DNA of 64,000 bases from Allium sativum (Eukaryota; Streptophyta; Magnoliopsida; Asparagales; Amaryllidaceae): assembly GCA_030737875.1 (NCBI GenBank), contig CM060925.1, positions 484,157,514-484,221,513 on the forward strand. The letters are read 5' to 3'. Under the pieces are notes generated by a model. That model was given only the letters and a program-made list of their open reading frames with translations, made no database searches and had not been told where the DNA came from. Every line of letters starts with the position of its first letter. Position 1 is the stretch's first letter. Shown in pieces: positions 36,256 through 47,671 of the stretch. The position numbers were made by a program, and so were the translations under genes.

Positions 36256-39200
36256 GACTAACTCATGTGTTCCTTTTAGATATTTCCAAAGTAAGATTCT
36301 GGTCTAGATCAAGTTGTCAGTTATCCATATATCAAATATCACACATAAAATAGTCCAAGATTTATTACTATAGCAATTTAGTTAAATTCTTTCTATTATT
36401 ACATCTCAATTTTGAATTTCTCTTTAGCTATTCATATATTTGTCCCTTGGCATAATCAAATTTATAAAATGTTTCAAATATATTTCGCATTTCAAAATTA
36501 TATCCTGGATTGAATATTTTTAAGTTGTAGATAAGAATAACCTAAACCATAAATTATTTTAAAATTCTATAATCTAACCATTATAATAAGTATCTTTCGC
36601 TTATGGGAAACTATTACTGAAACTCCAAATTCGTTAAGTAAACTTCTTCATAAAATCCAAGTTTATTTATAATACTCTTTAATAAATATCAAACTATTTG
36701 TAGTTGTCTTATAATTATCCAATGCCATCTACAAACTTTTTTTATAAGTATGCAAATTGTTTATGAATTCCTTTTTATATCTATTCAAAATTATTTAAAA
36801 ACTTTATTTAGGTACATCTAAAATCATTTATAAAACCCCTTTATAAAATAAGCGGTGATTAAAAATACTTTTTAAATAAATAAGTTGTTGCTTAAAACAT
36901 TCCTCTTTCAAATTATCTTAAACCCAAGTAACAAAATGATGGTTTTAAATAATCGTTAAACAGAATTAGGTTACTGCATAATGTATTTAATAAAATCATT
37001 GCTTAAAATGATAGTAACTTGAACACACTTAAAAGAATAAGGTATAGATTTCAAAATTCAAAAAGAGGCTTAGAAACCATAATGATTCATATCTAGTTGG
37101 GTTTAACTTAACCAAGCTATACTAATAGAGGACATGGAATTGTTCTGCTAACCACATGTTAAAGTTAATAATATAGTAGAATGAATTTTTGTTCTACCTA
37201 ATAGATATCCAACATAATTAGCAACCAAGCTACACTGAACGAAGATGGATCACCGTTAGACGCCTACACATATCAACCACACTAACATATAACACGTCCA
37301 TAACATCAGCATAGCAATTAAAGGGTGATTTATTATGTTAAACAGATGTCCAAATTCAACTCAGTTTACTACCAGATTAGGGTTTTTATTATACTAAAAC
37401 GTGTCTCTACAATTAAATCAAATTAGACTATTAATATATTGTGTTTGATTCTACTTAACAGTGTCACCTAATCCATAAACTATGAGTTAACTCAAAGTTA
37501 ACTGAAAACGAGATCCCTTGGAATAACACGTCCGTTAAAAATAACCTTATAACAAGTAACTTAAAAGCCTCTATTTAATTATTTAATAATATTAACTCAT
37601 AATTAAATCACTATTCAGCCTCTAAAGAATAGTTAAATAATAATTAAATTGTTGAAAACTTAATTTAATTTCAAATCAACATTTAAATAAATAATTGAAC
37701 AATTAATAACCTTTTAAAATAATAATTAAAAATTGAATTTCTTTTAAGACAATAAATAATAATTACTCCATAATTAAATGATTAAAACCCAAATTAATCT
37801 TATTAAATAATTAAACAAATATTTTTACTTAATTTGTAATTAAACAAACCTTAGTTAAGTTCTTAAGTTAACTTAATTAATACTAATTAAATATTTAGTC
37901 CTTTATTGAATAAATAACTAATTAATTAAAAATAAACATTAGTTTCATAATTAATCATACCTAATACTTAATCAAAGTTGTTATATAATAATAAATTTCC
38001 ATTAATTATATAAATTAAAATCAAACTTACTTACTTAAAACTTAAATATAAATTTCTTAATTAATTAGTAATTAAGTACTAATTTAATTAGTTAAACTAT
38101 CATTAAATAAATAAATAATATTAATTACTTATATTAACTTAAATTAGATTTTGAAAACATTTTCTACACATACATAAAATAAAATCAATTTTTAATCTGA
38201 AAAATAGTTCGTTTTAGCGAACTGCGCATATAGCAGCTATCACTATAAAATCCGTAATTTCAAAAGTTGGATTTTTACTCAAAAAACTTTGAAAATCATT
38301 TCATTTTTACTTAAAAAATTTAAAAACTTATTAATAGGTTCCTAAAACAAAGGTAAGAATTTTGAGAACATTCTAAAACAAATTATCCCTTAAAACTCTT
38401 CTTTCTAAATCAAATGCGAAAACACTATTTATTTCTAAAAGGTCTCAAATCGATGTCATAATCGAAGATTAAAGATTTCAAACATTAAAGCATGAATACA
38501 ACATCTAACACATATGGGTATAACACTCATAACCAAACATCAATTCATAGCTAAAGATATTAACTTGCAAATTATGATGAAATTTGCTTACTAACGTCCA
38601 AACCCAACAACATACGAGCAACATACATGCATATATCAAATACTATATAACATCTCAAACATCATAATAACATGAGAATTTTCGATATAACATAACAATA
38701 AATCAAAACACAAATTAAAGTTAGAAAATTATGTAAAAATATGTGCTTTCTCATCTTAGAACAATTACTAACTTTATTGGAACTTGCAAACACACCTACA
38801 CTAACTTCATAGGAACTTGCAAATACACTAAAATCTCAATGGTTTTCAATGGAAAATGTACTTTTAACCGTCATAGATACAAATATTGTTTGTCCTAGAT
38901 ATTGTTTGGTTCGACCAAGCATTGAAGAGGAAGGAATATGTTGATTTGAAGAAAGAGAAAGAGAAATGAGTGTCTAAACTATATTTTCAAAATGCTTTAA
39001 ACTAAAAAGATTTGATTTTTGAAATAAATGTTCAAAAGAATAAATTTTGGAAGCTATTTAATATTCCATTCAAAGCTTTGTAAAATGAAGAAGAAGATGG
39101 AAAATTTTATAAAAAAATGAAATGAAAGAAGAGAAAGAAAATATATTTTATATATAGTGAATTAAGGCATAAAGTTACCAAATACCCTCCATCTGAGTCA

Positions 39201-39703
39201 TGTCACCTCACCACATCCATGCAATTGCATTTCCCCCTCATTTTTCACGTTACTCCACCCTTTCCACTCACTTCCACAATGACCCAACTATAATGTGTCT
39301 AAACTTCCTTAATTTAGTTATACTTCAGTACTTTATCTCTCGTTTTGTTTTATCTCTACTCCTTAATCTTAATTAACATCACGTCCTAACTTATTAAACT
39401 AATTAATTACCTTATAAACTTATTATAAGTTAACTATACTTAGATTCTTTTAATACAATTTTTATGATTTTTAACAATGTTTTGAACAATTTATATATGA
39501 TCAAAAAGCAGTCTTTTTGAAAAATTCTTTCGGTCACATTTTGTGTTTTTGTTTGAATTATTTATCCTTGTAAACCAAATTTAAAAATGATTTTTACATC
39601 ATTTATTTATATTAGAATACGTATTTTAATAATAAAAAGTATTATTTTGAATATTTAAAATTAATTAAATATTCTCAACCAAAGCGATAAAATTTCGGAT
39701 TGT

Positions 39704-40328
39704 TGAATTCTTCTCTCCCTAAATGAATTTTGTCTTCAAAATTTAACCATCAAAACACCTTAATATTAAACATTAGTCTGCAGGATGTCCATAGATCATT
39801 AACATAGAAAATCCTAATTCGATCATACTTGACTAAATAACCTTGTTTCCAATTAGAATCTCTCACCTTATTCCTTTGTGTAAAATATGATCAGGCTTTT
39901 TAATTTGTAACCTCTATTCTTTTTACATATCTATAATACTATGACAGAGCCTTTGATCTTATATCAAAAATTCTTACTGGGTACTTACTATCAAGAATCG
40001 AGTGACAAATTATTTTTTGGAGCGGTGTTTACACATTTAATTTATGTACTCAAATTCTAGGTTAAACTATATTAAAAGAGAAATGATCTATGTTCAACTT
40101 ACGTAGTTATCTTATTGGTAAATATAGATTTCAGTTATACACCACCAAATACATTTTTACCAAATCACATTATAAATTAAATGTAGGTTCAATCTGCATA
40201 ACAAACCTAATAAAGGGTAATATATACGTTTATATCATTCAAAATCCTATTTTGAATTTAACTCACTTAAGTTATCTCAAGATCCAAATACCCGGCTTCA
40301 TTTCAAAATATTCTCGAAATCAAACTAG
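39704..40328. other. non-coding, between LTR-like copies
   Basis: On the minus strand a purine tract-like TAGGGAGAGAAG lies next to the LTR edge. The rest is AT-rich without a credible gene. The region is consistent with an internally deleted retrotransposon. The 99-codon ORF starting at 40090 has no domain. Confidence 0.35.
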
Positions 40329-40814
40329 TCATTTTTGGTTGATGAGGCTTGGTGCTACGTTCCACATGTACAAAGGCATCACACTATAAATGTTCATAGG
40401 CCTCCACAACAATGCGCTGATAACATTCATCAATAGAAGTCATTTTGGGTTTGAACGAACTAAAGGCACTATTATTACAAAATCCATTTTGGATTCACCT
40501 TCATATTTGTTGTGATAAGCGCTTATACTTCTAAGCTCAATCTCCAATTCCATGCTCTTTAGGGTGATTCAAATTGAGACTAAATTTGAATCAAAGTGGT
40601 TTTTAGATAACATATCTTATCTCGGTCTCTTCGAAACACCTTTCAGTTTTTTTTGGTAAACTCAAATCCAATTTTTTAGAAAATAAACAGATAAAGGATA
40701 AAAGCGGAGTTCACTTCCTATCCATTTCGCGGACAGATTTCCTTATAACTTTCTCAAGGAAAATGAATTGAGGTTTATACGCATAGTGAACCATTAACGG
40801 GAATGACTATGAAG
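40329..40814. repeat. direct repeat, copy 2
   Basis: This is the partner of 35797-36255, in the same orientation. Similarity stops at GACTA near 40810, where another LTR begins. That makes it the target interrupted by the next insertion. Confidence 0.8.
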
Positions 40815-41050
40815 TATAATAACACCTCGCAATTTTAGTAATAAAAATAATCAAAATAATTACAAAAATTATTAATAGTTAAAGGGGGTATTTTTGGAAT
40901 TATCAGAACTGGCATTGAAACGTATATCATTGCATTCGTAGTAATTTTCAAATTAATTTGCATGTATAAAAATAAATACGCAGGAAAATAATACGAATAA
41001 GAAATAAATCAAGCGCGTTAAAACGTGCTTGGGTCGACCCGCTCTGGGCC
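40815..41050 (+). repeat. split host LTR, segment 1
   Basis: It begins TATAATAACACCTCGC, resembling a mutated gypsy LTR start (TGTAATAACACC...), and runs to GGGTCGACCCGCTCTGGGCC, where the CACTA element interrupts it. It continues at 47606. The GTCGACC words recall the LTR at 4287-7288. Confidence 0.6.
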
Positions 41051-41235
41051 CACTACAATAAAAAAACCATATTACAACTTTAATTTTACAACTGTGCGTA
41101 AAGCACAGTTGTAATAAATTCTTTTTTACAATTGTGCAAAACGCACTGTTGTAATAAATGGTTTTTACAACTGTGCAAAAATCACTGTTGTAATAAACAT
41201 GTATATCACAACTTTTCATTTTATTGGTTGTAATA
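41051..41235. repeat. CACTA left terminal and subterminal repeats
   Basis: After the CACTACAA terminus, units such as TTTTACAACTGTGC, GCACAGTTGTAATAAA and ACTGTTGTAATAAA recur in direct and inverted order. In En/Spm elements, subterminal repeats of this kind bind the element's own DNA-binding protein. Confidence 0.8.
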
Positions 41236-42310
41236 GAGATGCCTAGTACAAACTTCATGTTTATAATATCTATATTTAATAACTAATTATATTGTTATTT
41301 AATAATAATAATTAATAATAATAAACTTGGGAATCAATAATATTTGTCAATTATTATTAAATAATTAACAGTTAATAAGTTAACAGTTGTAATATGATTT
41401 TGTAACAAGTATTTTATTTCAGCAGTTGTAGTAATTATTATTTTTTACAATTTCTTTTGTACGGCAGTCATAGATAGACGTGTAATAGGTTAATAGCTGA
41501 TTATTTGCTTTTCCACTCTTTATTTCTTTGACCGCTCCTTCTGTGTTCAACAAAAATAAACTTGGCCATGACATTTCCTAATCTTAAAACCTAACTTTCC
41601 CCCTTTTCCATTCACGAAAACCTAGCCGCCAAAGCAAATCACGTTGCTTCTTCCTCTTCGTCGCCATCCAGTAGATCGAGCTTTCTTCAGCTACAGGAAA
41701 ATTTAAACCCTAACCTTATCTGCTCGCCGTTCGTCTCCATTTTGCATCGCTCACCTCTGGCCTCCGTTTCTCGTCTCCCACCTCCATTTTGCGCCTCTTG
41801 CTGGTAATTTTTCTTACTCGGTAGGTTGCTTGGTATTTGTAGGCAATTATGTTTGTTAGATTATGGAGCTAGGTTAATTGATGAATGAAGCACATAATAT
41901 CTTTAATTAGATAAAATACTAAAAGCATCAAATATATTCGACGATACTTTAAATTAGCGTTGGTTTATTTACCTCAATCGATGAGTATGAATTCTTTTCC
42001 CCTTTATCTCTATAACAAAACAATCACCTAGTTGAATGTTGATCCACTAATCATTAGTCTGATTTTTCTTTTCTTATTTGTTAGTCTAAAGCAGCGTTTG
42101 AGACTAAAGATTATATTAAGCTGCTACATCATTGAGAAACTGTCAGTACTCAGTTAATTACAAAGAAATGACAGTTATAGTCTTTGACAAATATATTAGT
42201 AAATCTACTAAACAAATAAATGAGTAAACTTGTACCAGTAAATTTAGCGGTCACTAACATGTTTTCTTATCGTATACATAATATTAATTCGTATACTCAA
42301 ACAGTTAATA

Positions 42311-42475
42311 TGAAATAATATGACCTTTAGCACACAATATATAGGCAGTGGCTTTTTAATCGTAACAAACTAGTTGGAGTCTTTACTAGAAGAACATGTT
42401 ATAATCTCTATACCCATTAACTGCATGAAATAATATGACCTTTAGCACACAATATATAGGCAGTGACTTTTTAAT
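42311..42475 (+). repeat. 50 bp direct repeat separated by 65 bp
   Basis: The same 50 bp (TGAAATAATATGACCTTTAG, then CACACAATATATAGGCAGTG and CTTTTTAAT) occurs at 42311-42360 and 42426-42475 with one difference. It may be a local duplication or a very short terminal repeat. No primer-binding site follows. Confidence 0.85.
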
Positions 42476-42627
42476 GAGTTAGCCAATGACAACTCATATG
42501 ATTTTCTTTCCACTTATATATAAATGTTCCGAATAAGCTTTTGGTTATTTCATTAGCTGTATCCCAATGTTTTGAAGTTATTGGGTGTAGTGACTTCTCG
42601 ATCAAAATTTTGGTTTTACTTTTCCAG

Positions 42628-42737
42628 TGCACTGTTCTGGAATTAAAATGATTGAAGGTCTTGGAACTACCACAAACACAGTGCTTGTTAATGGGATTCT
42701 GTACGAGGGAGATCAAATAGTTGTTTGTGGCATGTAG
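42628..42737 (+). pseudogene. captured exon fragment resembling eIF5B domain II
   Basis: The 110 bp segment begins after an acceptor-like TTTTCCAG and ends before GTGAATTG. It encodes CTVLE, then after a one-base shift MIEGLGTTTNTVLVNG and ILYEGDQIVVCGM followed by TAG. This closely follows the conserved beta-barrel segment of plant eIF5B, the GTPase that joins ribosomal subunits at initiation. The frameshift and the stop at the exon end (probably a mutated CAG) make it non-functional. It is too short to appear as a long ORF. No other eIF5B exon was recognised nearby, so a single-exon capture by the CACTA element is likely. Confidence in the family comes from the run of consecutive matches, not from a search. 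Confidence 0.75.
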
Positions 42738-43169
42738 GTGAATTGCAAACCTCTCTACTTATGTTGTTTGTTTGATGCTCTTGCATGTTTAGTACTCTTG
42801 CATGTTAATCTTGTCAAAAAACTAATGTACTGATTCATATTAATGTTGTTAAAATGGTGAATGGCACGTTGCTTCTCTGCATGTTATTGCCAGGTGTATA
42901 GTCTCTAGGTTTGTATGGATGCTCACGCATTACCTACTACTTTTTCATATCTTTTTACCGCTGCTATCCATTTTGCAGCTGCACTATACATGTTTCTGTT
43001 ATAATAGCGATTGCTATTATTTTATTAGGCCTTTTATTTCAACGGAATACACTGAAGACCAACTTTTGAAGTTGTCCAGCATGTTGTAATCTGCAAGTTT
43101 GGCATCAGAAGGAATATCTAAATATAGAGCTTCATTACAGGTTCATTGTTCATTTTGGGTTTTCAGTAT

Positions 43170-43737
43170 TTATTCTATGTGGATGATATTTTATTTGCAA
43201 GCAATGGTTTAGATATGTTATACGAGACAAAGTAGTTCCTATCAGTTGAGTTTGAAATGAAGTATCTTGGGAAATCGTATTATGTAATTAGAATATTAAG
43301 TTATGGAGATCTGTCTCATAGGATTTAATTTTTATCTCCAAAAACATGTATTAAGGAAGAACTTAAAATTATAACATGCCTGGTTGCTCTAGTAGTGTTG
43401 CTCACATTGTCAAGATGGACAAATTCAGCAAGTTTTAATGTCCTGGAAGTGAACTAGTACATGCTCAAATGAAGATCAATATTCCTTATGCTTCGGTAAT
43501 ATGGTATCATACGTATGCCAAGTTTGTACACGCCCAGATATTGCATTTGCAATTGGTATGCCAAGTTTTACACTGTTTGTTGGGCTAAAAAATTATATTA
43601 CCTTCCTACAAACGCTGAAATAATCTTGAAATTATACGTAATTTTGATTTGGATTATTCTAGATATGTCGATGGTAAGAAATCCACCCTAGGTTACATAT
43701 TCATGCTTATATGGGGATCAATTTCATCGAAGGATAT
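43170..43737 (+). pseudogene. Ty1/copia reverse transcriptase/RNase H fragment
   Basis: The frame LFYVDDILFASNGLDMLYET contains the YVDD catalytic motif of copia reverse transcriptase (43176-43187). It continues FLSVEFEMKYLGK after an in-frame stop. Later pieces are YGDLSHRI, VCTRPDIAFAIG (about 43525-43560) and YVDGKKSTLGYIFML (about 43670-43715), the start of RNase H. All are in the family's normal order but with stops, frame changes and gaps. It is a truncated old copia copy sitting inside the CACTA element. Confidence 0.8.
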
Positions 43738-43771
43738 TGGAATCCATTTAATATCACTTAACTGAACTGAT

Positions 43772-43916
43772 GGCTCAGTAAAAATGAGCCTACAAGGCTC
43801 GGTTTAAACTGAGCCGAAGCTCAGTTTTACCGAGCCATAGGCTTAGTTAACTGAGCCTCGACTCGGTTTAAACTGAACCATCGGGCTCAGTTTAAACTGA
43901 GTCGTGGCTCAGTTTT
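43772..43916. repeat. tandem array of short palindromes (GGCTCAGTTTAAACTGAGCC type)
   Basis: Six consecutive imperfect palindromes of about 18-21 bp, spaced by 2-5 bp, fill this stretch. Examples are GGCTCGGTTTAAACTGAGCC and GGCTTAGTTAACTGAGCC. A half-site GTGGCTCAG follows. Each unit can form its own hairpin. Similar GGCTCG-TTTAAAC words occur in other plant genomes as dispersed repeats (from memory). Function is unknown. Confidence 0.85.
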
Positions 43917-44287
43917 AGATTGGTATCGGGATGGGAGACTTAGGCAGATTGTGAACATCGAGAAAATGAGTCGTATGATCATAGCTGGTCTCAACAATGG
44001 TCATATTTTCCCGCGTTTGTCCTTTTTCTGTTTATTTTCTTGTTAAGTCGTTCCTTTTTACGCAAAACAGAAAAAGAGTTTATGTTCATTTTTATCGCCT
44101 TGAATATAATTTGTTGTTTTCACGACGGAACTACGGATATCTTATGATTTATACGTCTTCATGTTTGATGTGTATTCTTTTAAAAAGCTTATTTGAGTAG
44201 ATAATACGTCAACACATGACTGTCCATATTGATACAAGTACTTTATTTGTCAAAAATGTAACATCTTTTATATAGTTTAATTGTTAT

Positions 44288-44618
44288 TGTTGAGACAAGT
44301 CCCACATTGGGGAATTTGTAAAATGAATCCTGTATAACTATAATGAGTTCACCCTTCACATTGCCAATTGGTTTTGTGATAATTCGGGGTTCTCTAACAT
44401 GGTATCAGAGCGGGTTTAATTCGTGCGCACAATGCCACACTTATCCACGTCACCTAATATAAAGGTCCACGTGTTAGGCTCATGATATGCCACACGTGCG
44501 GGGACGTGTTGAGACAAGTCCCACATTGGGGAATTTGTAAAATGAATCCTGTATAACTATAATGAGTTCACCCTTCACATTGCCAATTGGTTTTGTGATA
44601 ATTCGGGGTTCTCTAACA
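44288..44618 (+). mobile_element. TRIM retrotransposon, complete, 331 bp
   Basis: Two 112 bp terminal repeats (44288-44399 and 44507-44618) start TGTTGAGACAAG, end CTCTAACA and appear identical. A primer-binding site TGGTATCAGAGC (44400-44411, initiator tRNA-Met) follows the first directly. The purine-rich CGGGGACG precedes the second. The flanks are a perfect 5 bp duplication, GTTAT at 44283-44287 and 44619-44623. The internal region is only about 107 bp and non-coding. This is the TRIM plan, mobilised by another element's enzymes. Identical LTRs imply a recent insertion. Confidence 0.95.
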
Positions 44619-45695
44619 GTTATATTATTCAATCCAAGTACTTTATTTTATGATTCCTTATATTTTATAATTTGGTTAAAATAATTGTATGGTTTTTGCC
44701 ATATAATGACTTGATACAAGTTTCAACTAAAACAGCCGTTGATTGAACAATGCTTTTGTTTGATGGATAAAGCCCTCTATCGTCGTCTTAAAATATTTGA
44801 TGATTTTAACCTATCATGGTATTATATATGTGTATTAGTACGGAAACAATTTGCACTTCAATTTGATTAATTTAGGTAATGTTTTGTGAATAGGTTTTGG
44901 TTATATATGCGAAAATGTAAGAGCTCAAATTTATGAACTATGATCAATATTAATACAAAATATTATCCTTTCAATGTTGCAATTTATGCAGGTACATGGA
45001 ACTTGCAAATCTAATTACATACGCATGGAAAAGGGATGGTAAAGAGTTGTACTTTATATATATTTCATTCCTTTTATTCTTAGGTATGGTAATTAATAGA
45101 ACTTCCATGAAAGTTGACAATAAATGGGTTGTTTCCTTATCTTGATTTCCAGGTTGAAACGTTCTAAACTTTGTATAAGGTAACCTGGATAGAATGAGTG
45201 CCAGGAAAGGATTTTTAAAATAACCATGATGCATATGGCTCCTTTAAAAATAAAATTTCAGTTTCCATATCTAATACCACCATTTTCAGTTCTAAATATT
45301 TATTACCTTTATAATTTTTCAATCAATTGATTGGACTATTACATCTATTATATATGTATTGAAATAATATCGATTTAGGCTCATGTATCAACATGCTTAT
45401 TAAATAAATTTATTATCTGTGTTTCCTTTTTAACAGATTTAATACCTTTTGTTAGTTGAATATCCATGCACTTGACAAACAGTCTGCAAAATATGCACTT
45501 GACAAACAATCTACAAAATATGCAATTGACAGACATGTACTCCTGAAATGATAGTCAAGGAAAACTTTTCATCAACTTTATATCAATATATGCTCTTTTA
45601 TTTGCCAATTCATAAAGTCAATAAGTTGTACATGCATGTAGCAAATGAATATGGTATGATTTTGTTTAGTTTATCATTGGATTGGTTTTGAGCAG

Positions 45696-45842
45696 GGAGC
45701 TGTAAGAAAATACATGAAACATAAACGGGGCAAGAATGTAGGTGGGAATCCGTACGACATGGAGGACATGGTGATGTCTCTGCATGAGTTCATTAACGAT
45801 CCAATAGCTCATGACATCATCCACAATGGAGCAACCTTTCAA
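45696..45842 (+). pseudogene. unidentified exon-like ORF inside CACTA
   Basis: This is a 147 bp segment (49 codons) open throughout. An acceptor-like TTTTGAGCAG precedes it and a donor-like GTATGATG follows. It encodes GAVRKYMKHKRGKNVGG, then NPYDMEDMVMSLHEFINDP, then IAHDIIHNGATFQ. The composition is that of a globular protein, unlike the surrounding AT-rich DNA. I do not recognise the family; it is probably a captured host exon. A transposase exon is less likely, since no TNP-like signature is seen. Confidence 0.5.
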
Positions 45843-47289
45843 GTATGATGTATATCTCTCTATTTATTGAGTACTTAAATTTTGTATACACATTCTTGTC
45901 CAGTATCCTGCTTTTCCTTTCCCCTAGTATGTATGAACCGAAAATTATTCATGGCGAGCAGCTTCACAAGAGGTTTTCTATCATAATATATATGATCATA
46001 TAAAGATTCAACCTTATAAGCTAGAGCTTTGTAGTAGAAGGCTATGTTTCTTAGTATAAACTGTGTTTCAGTATTTCTTACTGGAGAATTTGATGAAACG
46101 CTATTTTAAGTAGACGGAAACATATTTTGGCACATAGTTGTTTCGCAGTGTAACCATAACAGGAAATATAGAGATTTTAAAAATATTAGAGTAAGGATTC
46201 CTTTAAATTGCCATACATATTTGTGTCTTCCTGTATTTGATTATATAAATAAGATTCAATTTTGTATGAGAGTGTTTTAAATGATGCATATGCTATCAAG
46301 TATTTGATTAGTATCATTAGGTTGATTCAGTACTATAGAAAATCCATCTCTCTGCATTGTTGTAAGTATATTTTGTAATTCTACAACATAAGTATTGTTT
46401 TCTTTCATAAAATAATCATTCGTTCTAGATTCAGTTACTATAGAAAATCCATCTCCCTTTGATAAAATGATCATTCGCTCTAGATTTTGGTGGATTTTGG
46501 CTAGGTTCTTCCAGGTTTGAATCCCTTATGCTTTCTTTCATTATGGTGCTTGAATGGGTAGTTCATAACTCTTAGTGTCGCCTGCTATAGAGAATGAATT
46601 GTGTTCACCTAAACATGGTCTCTCTCAATTCAAGCAATCCTTACCGCTTCTTAACCCAATCCTGTATTTACAGCAAATATAGAACGAATGGTTAGTTCTA
46701 TATTTCTTATTTTGTGATTATTAAGTGTAATATTATTATTAATTGTTTGGGATTTCATTTTGATTTAGATTGGTGGAAAATGACTGGAAGCAACAGAAAG
46801 CAAAGGCAATATGTATAGCTGGAAGTTGTTCTTTAGTGAAAATACAAAATCAACATGATAAACTTACCAAATATTTGTTTCTTGCTGCATCTTCTCCTCA
46901 TCAATCATTTTAAGGACCTACATCTCATTTTTCATTTTTTTTACACTATTTCATTGCTGCAGCATATTTCCTGTCTGATTTTCTCACTCGGTACTCAGGG
47001 AAAACTATATGCTCATTTATGGATGGATGGTCGTCAGCCACGTAGGGTATTCTTATGTATCTTTGGTGGACAAAATTTCTATGTTTCTTATGTATCTTTT
47101 GTGTTAGATCGATGTATGTATTTTGAAACGATTATGTTTTTAATGACGGGTTTAGTTGGTGATGTACTATGTGTATGTTGATCGAATATTATGTTAATTA
47201 ATATATATGAATGATTCTGTATAGTTGTATTTGTTGCATTGAAATATGAATCATATAATTATTAATATATGTAAATTCTTTATATTAGT

Positions 47290-47602
47290 AAGGTGTATGT
47301 AAGTTACAACAACAAAAAAAGTTGTAATAAAATATTTTACAACGGTGTGAAATAGATATTCTGGAAGTTACAGCTATAATAAAATATACAACAACGGTGG
47401 AAAAAAGTTGTAATAAAATATTTTACAATGGTGGAAAAAAGCTGTAAAATATACATATTACAACGGTGTTGCAACAGTGCAAAAAAGTTGTAAAAGATAT
47501 CAGTCTATTACAACTTCTTGATACACGACAGTTTGCCCACCGTTGTAAAATGTATATTACAACGGTGTTCCACCGTTGTAATAGGGTCATTTTGTTGTAG
47601 TG
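47290..47602. repeat. CACTA right subterminal and terminal repeats
   Basis: About ten copies of TTACAACGGTG or its complement CACCGTTGTAA, plus AAAAAGTTGTAATAAA variants, lie in the last 310 bp before TTTTGTTGTAGTG. The motif differs slightly from the left side (TTACAACTGTGC). Confidence 0.85.
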
Positions 47603-47605
47603 GCC

Positions 47606-47671
47606 CGAGCCGACCGATGTGTCGACCCATGGGTCGATACATGCGTATGTTGAGTCGACCCATGTGTCAAC
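47606..47671 (+). repeat. split host LTR, segment 2
   Basis: Sixty-six bases of GTCGACCC-rich host sequence lie between the CACTA element and the next insertion. The last five bases, TCAAC (47667-47671), are the target duplication of the gypsy element. Confidence 0.75.

Larger units (their letters stand above)
34844..39703 (-). repeat. probable long, AT-rich LTR (minus strand)
   Basis: No coding capacity exists across almost 5 kb. The left edge reads TGTAACGAACCACG, giving CGTGGTTCGTTACA as the minus-strand LTR end. The right edge reads CGGATTGTTGAA, which resembles a mutated TGTAACAATCCG start. Just beyond it the minus strand has a purine-rich TAGGGAGAGAAG, as expected for a 3' LTR. A minus-strand TATA box sits at about 36180. 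The stretch from 37500 to 38150 is extremely AT-rich (TTAATTAATTAAA words). The LTR reading is an inference from ends and purine tract only. Confidence 0.45.
41051..47602. mobile_element. non-autonomous CACTA (En/Spm-like) transposon, 6.55 kb
   Basis: The ends are CACTACAATAAAA and TTTTGTTGTAGTG, near-perfect 13 bp inverted repeats starting with CACTA. They are flanked by a 3 bp target duplication, GCC at 41048-41050 and 47603-47605. Both subterminal zones carry repeated TTACAAC motifs in both orientations. I found no TNP1/TNP2-like transposase, so movement would depend on another element. The interior holds an eIF5B-like exon, an unidentified exon-like ORF, a copia reverse-transcriptase fragment, a palindrome array and a TRIM, each listed separately. 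The segment 41570-41830 is less AT-rich and looks like a plant 5' untranslated region (AACCCTAACC, CT-rich) ending at a possible donor GCTGGTAATT. Confidence 0.9.

Noticed and set aside
43920..43990. Resemblance of GGGATGGGAGACTT to the 3' part of 5S rRNA
   Set aside because: The match is about a dozen bases with no 5' half or internal promoter boxes, so it is too weak to call a 5S gene or 5S-derived SINE.
44400..44411. tRNA-like match
   Set aside because: TGGTATCAGAGC is a primer-binding site complementary to the end of initiator tRNA-Met; no tRNA cloverleaf is present. The same applies at 55056 and 61167.
46855..47181. 108-codon ORF in the CACTA element as a transposase piece
   Set aside because: The translation is hydrophobic and lacks TNP1/TNP2-like motifs; nothing around it supports a coding exon.
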